DNA of 50,718 nt, from assembly GCF_000786205.1 (NCBI RefSeq), contig NZ_JROH01000025.1, positions 1-50,718 on the forward strand, in the 5' to 3' direction. The translations under genes were made by a program, and so were the position numbers. This stretch comes from Sphingomonas sp. 37zxx. GTDB taxonomy: Bacteria; Pseudomonadota; Alphaproteobacteria; Sphingomonadales; Sphingomonadaceae. Of the stretch, positions 35,265-43,772 are shown one piece after another (within the stretch, counting starts at the first letter, position 1; every line of letters begins with the position of its first letter). The notes beneath the pieces are model-generated. The model was not told the origin of the DNA. It made no database searches and saw only the letters and a program-made list of their open reading frames with translations.

Positions 35265-35972
35265 ATGTTAAGCGACCGCATCCTGTTCATCGATGGCGAG
35301 GCACTGATCCTCGACAAACCCGCCGGCCTGCCGGTGGATTCCCCGCGCGACCGCAGCCCGAGTGTCGAATCGATGCTCGATGAGCTGACCTTCGGTTTCA
35401 AACGTGTTCCTTTGCCCGTCCATCGGCTCGACCGCGACACCAGCGGTTGCCTGCTACTGGCGCGCAACCCCAAGGCGCACAAGCGGTTCCAGCAGGCGTT
35501 TGAACAAGGGCTGGTGACCAAGAAATATCTGGCGGTGATCGACGGCGTGCCCGACGACGCCACCGGCACCGTCGACATGGCGCTGGCCAAGGTCAGCACC
35601 GCCGAGACCGGCTGGCGGATGGTCGGCGATCCGCAGGGCAAGCGCGCGGTGACGCATTGGGAAGTGCTGCGCGAGCATCAGGGCCGCGCATTGGTGGCCT
35701 TCACCCCCGAAACCGGGCGGACGCATCAGATCCGGGTCCATGCCTCGCACGGCATGGGAATCCCGATCGTCGGCGATCCGGTCTATGGCCGGGCCGATCA
35801 GCGGCTGGTGATGCTGTTGCACGCGGTCGAGCTGTCGGTACCGCGCGACGGCAAGCCGCCGGTTGCGGCCACCTCGGACTTGCCCGAGCGTTTTGCGCTG
35901 GCGGGGTTCGGGCCGGTGCCGGTGGCCGTTGCCGAGCCGAGCGACCAGCCGAGCGACCCGGCGGGTGTCTGA
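35265..35972 (+). CDS. RluA-family pseudouridine synthase
   Basis: The 235-residue enzyme isomerises uridine to pseudouridine in rRNA or tRNA. The catalytic motif HRLDRDTSG has Asp56, and PETGRTHQIRVHASHGMGIPIVGDPVYG completes the signature. It lacks an S4 domain, so it is closer to RluA/RluC-like short forms or TruC. The exact target nucleotide cannot be read. Its last 8 bp overlap the arfB start, so the two are probably coupled. Confidence 0.9.
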   Translation: MLSDRILFIDGEALILDKPAGLPVDSPRDRSPSVESMLDELTFGFKRVPLPVHRLDRDTSGCLLLARNPKAHKRFQQAFEQGLVTKKYLAVIDGVPDDATGTVDMALAKVSTAETGWRMVGDPQGKRAVTHWEVLREHQGRALVAFTPETGRTHQIRVHASHGMGIPIVGDPVYGRADQRLVMLLHAVELSVPRDGKPPVAATSDLPERFALAGFGPVPVAVAEPSDQPSDPAGV

Positions 35973-36372
35973 CTATCGCATCCCCGACGAAGCGATCGTC
36001 GAGGAACGCTTCCTCGCCGCGACCGGGCCGGGGGGGCAGAATGTCAACAAAGTGGCGACCGCGGTGCAACTGCGGGTCGATGTGTATCGGCTGGGGCTGG
36101 CACCCTGGGCTTATGCACAGCTCAAGACGCTGGCGGGGAGCCGGATGACGGCGGGCGGCGAATTGCTGATCACCGCGCGCCGCTTTCGCACGCAGGACGC
36201 CAATCGCGAGGATGCCCGCGCGCGGCTGTCCGAGCTGGTGGGGCAGGCGATGGTGCGCCAGGCACGGCGGATCGCGACCAAGCCCAGCCGCAATGCCAAG
36301 GCCAAGCGGGTCGATGCCAAGAAAAGCCGCGCAACCGTGAAGGCCGGGCGCGGCAAGGTTTCGATGGATTGA
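35965..36372 (+). CDS. arfB: Alternative ribosome-rescue factor ArfB
   Basis: The 135-residue protein releases stalled ribosomes by hydrolysing peptidyl-tRNA. The GGQ motif is at residues 23-25 in TGPGGQNVNK. The basic C-terminal tail (NAKAKRVDAKKSRATVK) enters the empty mRNA channel. Start is GTG, overlapping the preceding stop by 8 bp. The tail and length distinguish it from class I release factors. Confidence 0.94.
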   Translation: MSDYRIPDEAIVEERFLAATGPGGQNVNKVATAVQLRVDVYRLGLAPWAYAQLKTLAGSRMTAGGELLITARRFRTQDANREDARARLSELVGQAMVRQARRIATKPSRNAKAKRVDAKKSRATVKAGRGKVSMD

Positions 36373-36377
36373 GGGGT

Positions 36378-36430
36378 GCCCCTTACCCCGTTCGCCCTTC
36401 GACAAGCCCAGCACGAAAGGGGTAAGGGGC
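36378..36430. terminator. Stem-loop after arfB with a half palindrome in the loop
   Basis: GCCCCTTACCCC and GGGGTAAGGGGC are perfect 12-bp arms. The 29-bp loop contains CTTCGACAAGCCCAGCACGAA, a single-arm copy of the dispersed repeat. No T-tract follows, so termination is likely but not certain. Confidence 0.6.
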
Positions 36431-36461
36431 GGGGATTAAGCCAATCCACGAAAGCGCCGCC

Positions 36462-36953
36462 ATGTACGATTTCACCATCACCGCCACCGAGAAATCCGAC
36501 CTTTATCGCGACCTCGCAAAAGCGCTCGACGCGCTGACCGCCGATGAGCGTGATAGCATCGCCAATATGGCCAATGCGGCGGCGTTGCTGTGGCAATATC
36601 TGCCCGACCTGAATTGGGCGGGGTTTTACCGCGTCGTCGGGGGCGAGCTGGTGCTTGGGCCGTTCCAGGGGAAGGCCGCGTGCATTCGGATCGCGTTCGG
36701 CAAGGGCGTGTGCGGCGCGGCGGCGGCGACGCTGGAGACGCAGGTGGTCGCCGATGTCCACGCCTTCCCCGGCCACATCGCCTGCGACGCCGCCAGCCGA
36801 TCCGAGCTGGTGGTGCCGATCGTTCGTGATGGGGTGTTGCTGGGGGTACTCGACCTCGACAGCCCGGTGCCGGGGCGTTTCGATGCCGAGGATGCCAAGG
36901 GGTGCGAGGCGCTGATGGCGATGCTGGCCCCGCGGATCGACCTGCCCCGATAA
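36462..36953 (+). CDS. msrC: Free methionine-R-sulfoxide reductase (GAF domain)
   Basis: The 163-residue GAF-domain enzyme reduces free methionine-R-sulfoxide. Three conserved Cys are present at 74, 84 and 108 within GPFQGKAAC, GVCGAAA and FPGHIACD, matching the active-site pattern of the E. coli enzyme. Length is normal. It stands alone after arfB with an 89-bp gap containing a stem-loop. Confidence 0.93.
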   Translation: MYDFTITATEKSDLYRDLAKALDALTADERDSIANMANAAALLWQYLPDLNWAGFYRVVGGELVLGPFQGKAACIRIAFGKGVCGAAAATLETQVVADVHAFPGHIACDAASRSELVVPIVRDGVLLGVLDLDSPVPGRFDAEDAKGCEALMAMLAPRIDLPR

Positions 36954-37008
36954 GGGACGCCGGGGTAGGCTGACGCGATTCGCGGCTGCTGATGTGACCT
37001 GTTAAGAA

Positions 37009-37024
37009 ACCGTAAATTTACGGT
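37009..37024. promoter_or_regulatory. Perfect 16-bp palindrome before the RcnB-like gene
   Basis: ACCGTAAATTTACGGT is a perfect palindrome 22 bp before the ATG. The preceding TTAA at 37002-37005 with TAAA seven bases later also resembles a CtrA box with one mismatch. Either reading suggests an operator; which factor binds cannot be said. Confidence 0.45.
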
Positions 37025-37046
37025 GGGCAGGGAGCAACGGGGCGTG

Positions 37047-37853
37047 ATGCGAAGCTTGATGATGACGGCGGTGCTGGTGTCGACGGTCCCGTTCGGTGCC
37101 GTCGCGGTTGCCCAACAGCCCCAGGCGGGTGCCCGACAGCCAACGCAGCGGGTAGCGGCGACTCGCCCGATGCCGCAGCAGGCGCGCTGGGGCGATCGCT
37201 ATCAGGGCCGCTGGGTTGCGGGCTATCGCGCGCCCGGCGGCTGGGAGGCGTATCGCCGCCCGGTACGTGGTTATGGCATTCCGTCTTATTGGGTGCAGCC
37301 GAGCTTCTACATCGCCGACTTCGCCGCTTATGGGCTTGGCGCGCCGCAGCCGGGCTATGGCTGGTATCGTTACTATGACGATGCCGTACTGGTCGATGAA
37401 CGCGGCTATGTGCAGGATTCGGTCGCCGGCGTCGAATGGGACCGCGACGGCCGCGCCTATGTCGATTATGACCAGGTGTACGCGCACGAATATTATGCCG
37501 ATGCGCCGCCGGTGCAGGCACCTGTAGTGGCGCAGGCTCCGGCGGCGGTGCGCTATGGTCCGCGCAGCGAGGTGGTGCAGCCGCTGCCGAGCGAACGTCG
37601 TGCCGAGCATCGCGCGCAGCCGATGCGGCAGGCCGCCCGCACCGTGAAGACCATCACGACGACCAGCTACCCGCACGGCACCGTCCCGCAGCCGCAGACG
37701 GTGACCACCACGCCCGGCTATATCGCCAACGGCTATTATTATCCGCCGGTCACGACGACGACGATCACTTATGGCCACCCGGTGGTGACGACGACGGTTA
37801 CCGAAGAAGTGATCCGCTATGCCGGGGAAAAGCGTGGCCGGCGCAGTCGATAG
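37047..37853 (+). CDS. RcnB-like secreted protein
   Basis: The 268-residue protein has a signal peptide (cleaved near AVAVAQ, about residue 23). The RcnB-family segment follows: RWGDRYQGRWVAGYRAPGGW, LPSYW-like GIPSYWVQPSFY, and GYGWYRYYDDAVLVDERGYV. RcnB in E. coli influences nickel/cobalt export, but most relatives are uncharacterised. The C-terminal half is low-complexity, rich in Thr, Tyr and Val. Start at 37047 puts the signal first; a GTG at 37023 is possible. Confidence 0.85.
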   Translation: MRSLMMTAVLVSTVPFGAVAVAQQPQAGARQPTQRVAATRPMPQQARWGDRYQGRWVAGYRAPGGWEAYRRPVRGYGIPSYWVQPSFYIADFAAYGLGAPQPGYGWYRYYDDAVLVDERGYVQDSVAGVEWDRDGRAYVDYDQVYAHEYYADAPPVQAPVVAQAPAAVRYGPRSEVVQPLPSERRAEHRAQPMRQAARTVKTITTTSYPHGTVPQPQTVTTTPGYIANGYYYPPVTTTTITYGHPVVTTTVTEEVIRYAGEKRGRRSR

Positions 37854-37857
37854 CTAG

Positions 37858-38067
37858 CTAATCCCGCGCAAGCTGCTGCATGCGCGCGGGGAGTTGATCG
37901 AGCACGCGCTGGCGGCCTGCATTGTCGTTGGCCGACCAGCATGCGATCTCGTCGCCGCTGCGCCCGCACCCCAGGCACCAGCCGGTAGCCTTGTCGAGCG
38001 CGCATACCAGGATGCACGGGCTTTCCACCTTGGGCGGGGGGAAGGCGATGAAATCGGCGGCGGCCAT
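37858..38067 (-). CDS. DUF1289 small zinc-ribbon-like protein
   Basis: The 69-residue protein has the DUF1289 pattern SPCILVC, then GWCLGCGRSGDEIACW, with four or five Cys that probably bind a metal. It starts 7 bp after the helicase stop on the same strand and is likely cotranscribed. Function of the family is unknown. Confidence 0.9.
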   Translation of the reverse strand: MAAADFIAFPPPKVESPCILVCALDKATGWCLGCGRSGDEIACWSANDNAGRQRVLDQLPARMQQLARD

Positions 38068-38074
38068 GGCGGCT

Positions 38075-39586
38075 TCAGCGATTCAGCGTGACTTCTAGGA
38101 ACGCCGGGAACGGGCCGTTCCAGCCATCGTCGGGCTGATCATCGACCGCGCGATCGCGATAGGCGGCGGCGCGGTCGCTGCGGCGCGAGCGCCCTTCATC
38201 GCGCGGCTGGCGATCCTGACGCGGGCGTTGATCCTCGCGTGCGCGATGGTCGTCGCGTGCGCGTTGTTCGTCGCGGGGACGGCGCTCTTCGCGTGGCGGG
38301 CGGACGATTTCGGCGGGCAGGGGATCGTCGGCGATCGGTTCGGGCAAGGCCGCTGCGATTTCGGGCTCGAAGCTCGGGGCCGAAGTCCGCGGTTTGGCGC
38401 CCCGGCGCGGGGTTCGTTCGCGTTGCGGTGCGTCTGCCACCGGCGTATCGACCGGGGCGGGGACGGGCGCCGCAGCGACCTTCAACCGCTCGATCTTTTG
38501 CCCCTGCAGCTTTTCGATATTCGCGACATTCTCGGCATCTTCGGGCGTTACGAAGGTGTAGGCGACCCCGGTAGCGCCAGCGCGACCAGTGCGGCCGATG
38601 CGATGGACATAATCATCGGGATGCCAGGGCGCGTCGAAATTGAAGACATGGCTGACGCCCTTGATGTCCAGCCCGCGCGCGGCGACGTCGGAGGCGACGA
38701 GGATGGTCACTTCGCCGCGCTTGAAGCGATCGAGTTCGGCCAGCCGCGCCGACTGGTCCATGTCGCCATGAATTTCGCTCGACGCCAGGCCCAAGCGGCG
38801 AAGGCTCTTGTTGAGTTCGCGCACCGTCGTCTTGCGGTTGCAAAAGATGATCGCGGTGCGAACCTCTTCCTGTTGCAGCAATGTCGACAGCATCGCGCGC
38901 TTGGCGTCGGACTTCAGCGGCACCAGATATTGGGCGATGCTGAGATTGCTCGACGCCGGGCGCGACACCTCGATCATCTTTGGATTGTCGAGAAACTTGT
39001 CGGCCAGCTTCTTGATCGGCGGCGGCATCGTGGCCGAGAACAACAGCGTCTGGCGCGCCTTTGGCAGCTTGGTGCAGATTTCCTCGATATCGGGGATGAA
39101 CCCCATATCGAGCATCCGATCGGCCTCATCGATCACCAGCAGCGAACAGCCGGTGAGCAGGATCTTGCCGCGACCGAACAGGTCCATCAGCCGGCCCGGC
39201 GTGGCGATCAGCACGTCGACGCCCTTTTCGAGCGCCGCCATCTGGTCGCCCATCGAAACGCCGCCGATCAGCAGCGCCATCGAAAGGCCCGAATATTTGC
39301 CGTATTTCTCGAAATTCTCGGCCACCTGCGCGGCGAGTTCGCGAGTCGGCTCGAGGATCAGCGAGCGCGGCATCCGTGCGCGGCTGCGCCCCTGTGCCAG
39401 GATGTCGATCATCGGCAGCACGAACGACGCGGTCTTGCCGGTGCCGGTCTGGGCGATCCCGATCAGGTCGCGCATCATCAGGACCGAGGGGATAGCGCTC
39501 GCCTGAATCGGCGTCGGTTCGGTATAACCCGATTCATTGACGGCACGCAGTAGTTCGTCAGACAGGCCGAGATCGGCAAAGCTCAT
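38075..39586 (-). CDS. DEAD-box RNA helicase, RhlE-like
   Basis: The 503-residue ATP-dependent RNA helicase has a Q motif (FADLGLSDELLRAV...PTPIQ), motif I AQTGTGKT (45-52), PTRELA, TPGRL, motif II DEAD (153-156), SAT, and motif VI HRIGRTGRAG. The last 100 residues are a charged low-complexity tail of Arg/Asp/Glu repeats that probably binds RNA. Start is unambiguous. It is most like the RhlE group used in rRNA maturation and cold adaptation. Confidence 0.93.
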   Translation of the reverse strand: MSFADLGLSDELLRAVNESGYTEPTPIQASAIPSVLMMRDLIGIAQTGTGKTASFVLPMIDILAQGRSRARMPRSLILEPTRELAAQVAENFEKYGKYSGLSMALLIGGVSMGDQMAALEKGVDVLIATPGRLMDLFGRGKILLTGCSLLVIDEADRMLDMGFIPDIEEICTKLPKARQTLLFSATMPPPIKKLADKFLDNPKMIEVSRPASSNLSIAQYLVPLKSDAKRAMLSTLLQQEEVRTAIIFCNRKTTVRELNKSLRRLGLASSEIHGDMDQSARLAELDRFKRGEVTILVASDVAARGLDIKGVSHVFNFDAPWHPDDYVHRIGRTGRAGATGVAYTFVTPEDAENVANIEKLQGQKIERLKVAAAPVPAPVDTPVADAPQRERTPRRGAKPRTSAPSFEPEIAAALPEPIADDPLPAEIVRPPREERRPRDEQRARDDHRAREDQRPRQDRQPRDEGRSRRSDRAAAYRDRAVDDQPDDGWNGPFPAFLEVTLNR

Positions 39587-39673
39587 GCGAATGTCCGGAA
39601 ATCGCGGGCGCTCAATGCACCCGCAGGTTTAAAATCGGTCGCGGATTTGCGCCGGATTGTCAAGTTTTGCGCG

Positions 39674-40159
39674 TCAGCGGGTGGGCACCAACGCTCGAAA
39701 ATCCTCGATTTGGCACGTGCTGCCCGATTGCGAGCGGATCGTATCGCGTCGCGCGCAAAGCTGGCCATCGCTGGTCCGTTCGACCGAGAAGCCGCGGTAA
39801 AAGGCAAGTGCCGGGCAATCGCCGCCCAATTTGGCGCGGATACGCTTGCCCCCCGCCAGCACCAGATCGACGCTGTCGGGGCGGGTAATCGCGGCACCGG
39901 CCAGTGAAGTCATCGGCAGACATTGCTCGCCTGCATGCTCCACCCAACTGATCGGTGGGATCGGCGCGGCGGCGGCGATCGGGGTGCGCGGCGCAGCGAT
40001 GCGTGCCACCCGAATGGTGATTCGCTGGCGGATGCGAACCGATGGCGGCGGTGTCGGCTCTGTCGGGCGAACCTGTGCCTGCCATGCCGGTTGCGCCCCG
40101 AAGGCGAGCGCCATTGCCGTCAGGAAGGGGAAGGGTATCGCCAATACATACACCATCAA
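39674..40159 (-). CDS. Conserved secreted protein, unknown function
   Basis: The 161-residue protein has an N-terminal hydrophobic signal (residues about 1-25) and a Pro/Arg-rich spacer. A small domain follows with Cys pairs (EQCLPM, GDCPALAFYRGF, GQLCARRD, STCQIEDF). The domain pattern recurs in sphingomonads but has no assigned role that I know. Start may be either of two adjacent ATGs. It is divergent from the FAD oxidoreductase gene. Confidence 0.65.
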   Translation of the reverse strand: MMVYVLAIPFPFLTAMALAFGAQPAWQAQVRPTEPTPPPSVRIRQRITIRVARIAAPRTPIAAAAPIPPISWVEHAGEQCLPMTSLAGAAITRPDSVDLVLAGGKRIRAKLGGDCPALAFYRGFSVERTSDGQLCARRDTIRSQSGSTCQIEDFRALVPTR

Positions 40160-40237
40160 TCGCTATAGTGCGGCCGTAGGGTTGAACCTTCGATGAATTG
40201 CCCATCCGGGCGCCTCCATGCTAATCGCTGTCGAACG

Positions 40238-41683
40238 ATGACACCAGCCCAGTCCATGATGATCGCGGCGGTTCGCTTGCGCTTGGGCGAGCGGGCGGTG
40301 ATCGACGATCCCGACCTGATCGCGCCCTGGCTGACCGACTGGCGCGGTCGTTACCACGGCCGGACGCCCGCGATATTGCAGCCCGCTGATACCGCTGGCG
40401 TTGCGTCGATCGTCGCGCTGGCGGCGGAGCATGGCGTCGCGCTGGTGCCGCAGGGGGGCAATACGTCGATGGTGGGGGGTGCTACTCCGCCAAGCGATGG
40501 CAGCGCGCTTATCCTGTCGCTGCGGCGGCTGAACCGCATTCGATCGGTGTCGCGCGATGAAGGGCGGGCGGTGGCTGAAGCCGGGGTGATCCTGGCCGAG
40601 CTGCATGCCGCCGCCGATGCCGAGGGGATGCGATTCCCGCTGACGCTGGGCGCGCGCGGATCGGCGACGATCGGCGGGCTGGTGTCGACCAACGCCGGCG
40701 GTACGCAGGTGCTGCGATTCGGCACGATGCGGCGGCTGGTGACCGGGATCGAGGCGGTGCTGCCCGATGGATCGGTGCATGACGGGCTGTCGTCGCTGAA
40801 AAAGGATAATCGCGGCTATGACCTAGACCAGTTGCTGGTGGGGGCCGAGGGGACGCTGGGGATCGTCACCGCCGCTGCATTGACGCTGGTGCCCGCCATC
40901 GCGGTGCGCGCGGTGGCATGGGCGGGGCTGGCATCGCCGCAGGATGCGCTGGCGCTGTTGCGGCGGATCGAGGCGCGGACCGATCTGGTCGAAAGCTTCG
41001 AGATCATCCCCGGCGACACGCTGGCACTGGCGATCGCGCATGTGCCCGGCGGCCGCTCGCCGGTTGCGGGCACGCATCGCTGGCATGTGCTGATCGAAGC
41101 GGTGAGCGGCGATGCCGGTGCCGATCCTGCCGCCGTGATCGAGCCGCTGCTGGCCGATGCGATCGCCGACGGGCTGATCGCCGATGCGACGATCGCCGTC
41201 AGCGAAGCGCAGGCCGAAGCATTTTGGACGCTGCGTGATTCGCTGTCGGCTGCCGAGCGGGCGACCGGACCGGCGGCGCAGCATGATATTTCGGTGCCGG
41301 TACCGGCGATGCCGCGCTTCATGATCGAGGCAGCGGCGGCGGTCGAGGCGCGCTTTCCCGGCACGCATGCCACCGCGTTTGGGCATCTGGGCGACGGCAA
41401 TGTCCATTTCCATGTGCGCGCGCCCGCCGGCGTCGACCCTGAGCGCTGGTATGCCGAAGATGCGCCGCTCGCCACGCGCTTCGTCCATGATCTGGTCGTA
41501 GCGGCGGGCGGGTCGATTTCGGCCGAGCATGGCATCGGCCAGATGAAGCGCGACGAACTCGCCCGGCTGGGGCCGCCGGCGCGACTGACGATGCTGCGCG
41601 CGATCAAGACCGCATTCGATCCGCAGGGGCTTTTCAATCCGGGTAAACTCGTGTCCCTTGCGCCCGACCGGTCTGCAACCTAG
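40238..41683 (+). CDS. GlcD-type FAD-linked hydroxyacid dehydrogenase
   Basis: The 481-residue flavoprotein has an FAD-binding PCMH domain (VPQGGNTSMVGGATP, GARGSATIGGLVSTNAGGTQ, GAEGTLGIVT) and a C-terminal substrate domain with HLGDGNVHFHV and SAEHGIGQMKRDEL. It belongs with D-2-hydroxyglutarate/D-lactate dehydrogenases; the former is more likely because no iron-sulfur partner adjoins. Start at 40238 was chosen over an upstream ATG that gives 15 unlike residues. Confidence 0.88.
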   Translation: MTPAQSMMIAAVRLRLGERAVIDDPDLIAPWLTDWRGRYHGRTPAILQPADTAGVASIVALAAEHGVALVPQGGNTSMVGGATPPSDGSALILSLRRLNRIRSVSRDEGRAVAEAGVILAELHAAADAEGMRFPLTLGARGSATIGGLVSTNAGGTQVLRFGTMRRLVTGIEAVLPDGSVHDGLSSLKKDNRGYDLDQLLVGAEGTLGIVTAAALTLVPAIAVRAVAWAGLASPQDALALLRRIEARTDLVESFEIIPGDTLALAIAHVPGGRSPVAGTHRWHVLIEAVSGDAGADPAAVIEPLLADAIADGLIADATIAVSEAQAEAFWTLRDSLSAAERATGPAAQHDISVPVPAMPRFMIEAAAAVEARFPGTHATAFGHLGDGNVHFHVRAPAGVDPERWYAEDAPLATRFVHDLVVAAGGSISAEHGIGQMKRDELARLGPPARLTMLRAIKTAFDPQGLFNPGKLVSLAPDRSAT

Positions 41684-41718
41684 AGCGCGCCGGACTTTCA
41701 TTCGTCCGGGAGAGTAAG

Positions 41719-42510
41719 ATGGCCACCGTGCCGCAGTCGCAATCGCTGCCCCTTTTCTACAACAACCTCGAGCCGCTTTCGAGCCAGACCCATGCCGATT
41801 TCCGCGTGCGTCCGGCCAATGTCGCGCCGTTCCTTGCCCAGCATCACGCGGTGCCGCTGACCGTCGAGGAATTCCCGCTGGTCCAGCGCCGCATGCCGAT
41901 CGTGTTTTCGGCGGGCGACGATCCCGTGCCGCTGGCGCTGATGGGCCTGAACGAGGGCGTCAACACCTTCATCGACGACACCGGCGCGCTGGTGGATAAC
42001 GACGTGTACGTCCCCGCTTATATCCGCCGTTACCCTTATCTGCTGGCCAAGCTGCGGCCCGACACCGACGAATTGTCGCTGTGCTTCGATCCGACGTCGG
42101 AGACGATCGGCGCGTTCGAGGATGGCGAGCGTCTGTTCGAAAATGGCGAGCCGACCGAGCTGACCAAGGGCATTTTGAGCTTTGCCGAGCAGTTCGAGCA
42201 GGCGGGCCAGCGTACCGGCCAGTTCATGCGCGAGCTGAAAGAGCTTGGCATCATGATGGACGGCGAAATCTCGATCCAGCCCGAGGGTGCGCAGCCTTTC
42301 GTCTATCGCGGTTTCCAGATGGTCGACGAAAAGAAGCTGAACGATCTGCGCGGCGACCAGCTTCGCAAGCTGACGCAGAACGGCATCCTGCCATTGGTGT
42401 ACGCGCACCTGTTCTCGCTCAGCCTGATGCGCGATCTGTTCGCCAAGCAGATGCAGCAGGGCAAGCTGCCGCAGCAGCCACAGCCGCTGATGGGTCAACC
42501 GCTGAATTGA
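41719..42510 (+). CDS. SapC-family protein
   Basis: The 263-residue protein matches the SapC family, named from a Campylobacter surface-layer locus and common in alphaproteobacteria. Family segments are VPLTVEEFPLVQRRMPIVFSAGD, DVYVPAYIRRYPYLLAKL and SLMRDLFAKQ near the C-terminus. It has no signal peptide. Function is unsettled; some relatives sit near TonB transporters or tryptophan halogenases, but none is adjacent here. A small-RNA candidate follows. Confidence 0.9.
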   Translation: MATVPQSQSLPLFYNNLEPLSSQTHADFRVRPANVAPFLAQHHAVPLTVEEFPLVQRRMPIVFSAGDDPVPLALMGLNEGVNTFIDDTGALVDNDVYVPAYIRRYPYLLAKLRPDTDELSLCFDPTSETIGAFEDGERLFENGEPTELTKGILSFAEQFEQAGQRTGQFMRELKELGIMMDGEISIQPEGAQPFVYRGFQMVDEKKLNDLRGDQLRKLTQNGILPLVYAHLFSLSLMRDLFAKQMQQGKLPQQPQPLMGQPLN

Positions 42511-42597
42511 CACCGGGGGCCGCGGTCGCCGCAGGTGGCGATCGCGGCAAATTTCGCCGTTGGTTCACAGTGGCTTAGCGATCATTTGGCGAAAGCC

Positions 42598-42626
42598 TTG
42601 TCGCACCCGGATATGTCGCCTATATT
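42598..42626 (+). promoter_or_regulatory. Sigma-70 promoter of the small-RNA candidate
   Basis: TTGTCG (42598-42603), a 17-bp spacer and TATATT (42621-42626) form one of the best housekeeping promoter matches in the window. No coding region starts close by; it points into the hairpin and terminator at 42670-42741. Confidence 0.75.
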
Positions 42627-42632
42627 GTTGGT

Positions 42633-42741
42633 ACGCGGTCTCGTGTCCCCCCTTTCGCGGGATCGTGCGACACACCTTTCAGGTGTGTCTCCTCCCTGAA
42701 CCTAGGCCACCTCGTGCGGTTTCGCACGAGGTGGTTTTTTT
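42633..42741 (+). ncRNA. Candidate trans-acting small RNA with a CUCCUCCC segment
   Basis: About 109 nt lie between the promoter and a terminator and contain no ORF. Near 42670-42688 is a perfect 8-bp hairpin (ACACACCT-TTC-AGGTGTGT). The single-stranded TCTCCTCCCTGAACC follows (42688-42702), complementary to Shine-Dalgarno sequences. A terminator hairpin with seven T residues ends the RNA. Short CCUCCUCCC-type anti-SD motifs are known in alphaproteobacterial 'Cuckoo'-type sRNAs, so this may be a relative. The start is inferred as about 7 bp after the -10 box. Confidence 0.7.
42707..42741 (+). terminator. Intrinsic terminator of the small-RNA candidate
   Basis: CCACCTCGTGCG-GTTT-CGCACGAGGTGG is a perfect 12-bp stem followed by seven T residues. 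Confidence 0.96.
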
Positions 42742-42769
42742 ATGTGCCGCGTTGGCGGCGGGGACTGGT

Positions 42770-43624
42770 TTACTCGGCGGCGGCGGCGATCGGCGCGACT
42801 TCGTCGAGCACCGCATCGATCATCGCTCGCAACGTGCGGCCAAGCCGCTGTGCGCCTTCGTTGGCGGTGAGGGTCGTCGGATCGAGGTACAGCGTCCGGT
42901 CGAATTCGATCTGGATCGCATGCACCCCGGCGGCTGGCGCGCCATGGGTATCGAGGATGTGGCCGCCGGCATAAGGCGCGTTGATCGCCAGCCGAAGCCC
43001 GCTGGCCGCCGCTGCGCGCTCGGCCCGTTCGAGGACGTGCGATCCGGCGCTGGCACCGAAGCGATCGCCCAGCACGATCCGCGCGGGGGTATCGCCCGCC
43101 AGGGTCGGCATCGAATGAATGTCTAGCAGGACCGCAACGCCGAAACGCCGCCGCGCCGCCGCCAGCGTCTGGCGCAGCGCCTGGTGATAAGGGCGGTGAT
43201 CCTCGACGATCCGCGCCATCACTTCCTCGGCACGCAGCCGCCGCCGCCAGACATCGCCCGACACCCCGGCGCGGCGCGGGATCAGCCCCAGCCCGCCCTT
43301 CAGCTTTGCCGACTCGGCTGGCATCGCCTGTGCCGATACGCCTTCGTCGATGCGGGGGTCGCGTTCATGCTCGCCGCGGTTCAGGTCGATCCAGGCGCGG
43401 GCGCGGCGCGCGACCAGCATGGTTTCATCGCGGCGCGCGGCATGGGCGATCGAATCGACATAGCGGTCCTCCAGCGGCAGCAGCGCCGCAAGCGGCAGGC
43501 GGATCGCCCCCAGCATCGCCGGCGGATAGTCACGCCCGGCATGCGGCACCGACAGCACTACCGGCGATACCGGATCGGCAGGACCGAACCGGTCAAAGCT
43601 TGGGGGTGCCACGGCGTCTTTCAC
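42770..43624 (-). CDS. N-formylglutamate amidohydrolase
   Basis: The 284-residue protein fits the N-formylglutamate amidohydrolase family (VPHAGRDYP, EDRYVD, DLNRGEHERDPR, LDIHSMP, ILDTHG), metal-dependent hydrolases that release glutamate and formate in histidine catabolism. No hut genes adjoin. The family is frequently found next to cpdR in alphaproteobacteria, as here. Start is uncertain; the GTG at 43624 gives family length, while an ATG at 43696 would intrude into the shared intergenic region. Confidence 0.87.
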   Translation of the reverse strand: MKDAVAPPSFDRFGPADPVSPVVLSVPHAGRDYPPAMLGAIRLPLAALLPLEDRYVDSIAHAARRDETMLVARRARAWIDLNRGEHERDPRIDEGVSAQAMPAESAKLKGGLGLIPRRAGVSGDVWRRRLRAEEVMARIVEDHRPYHQALRQTLAAARRRFGVAVLLDIHSMPTLAGDTPARIVLGDRFGASAGSHVLERAERAAAASGLRLAINAPYAGGHILDTHGAPAAGVHAIQIEFDRTLYLDPTTLTANEGAQRLGRTLRAMIDAVLDEVAPIAAAAE

Positions 43625-43772
43625 TGTCGGAACGCTAAACGCTGCCACTCGCGCCGACAATGCCGTACTGGGACTGCATCGCGGCGCATCGGGCACAGCG
43701 TCTGCTGGAAAATGTTAAGGGCTTGCCGCATAGAGTGCGCCAGCCGCCGGGGCCGGCAGGGACGGGGACGCG

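Noticed and set aside
35141..35641. N-terminal extension of the VanY-like protein to an ATG at 35641
   Set aside because: Most of it is antisense to the RluA-family gene and would bury the lipoprotein signal.
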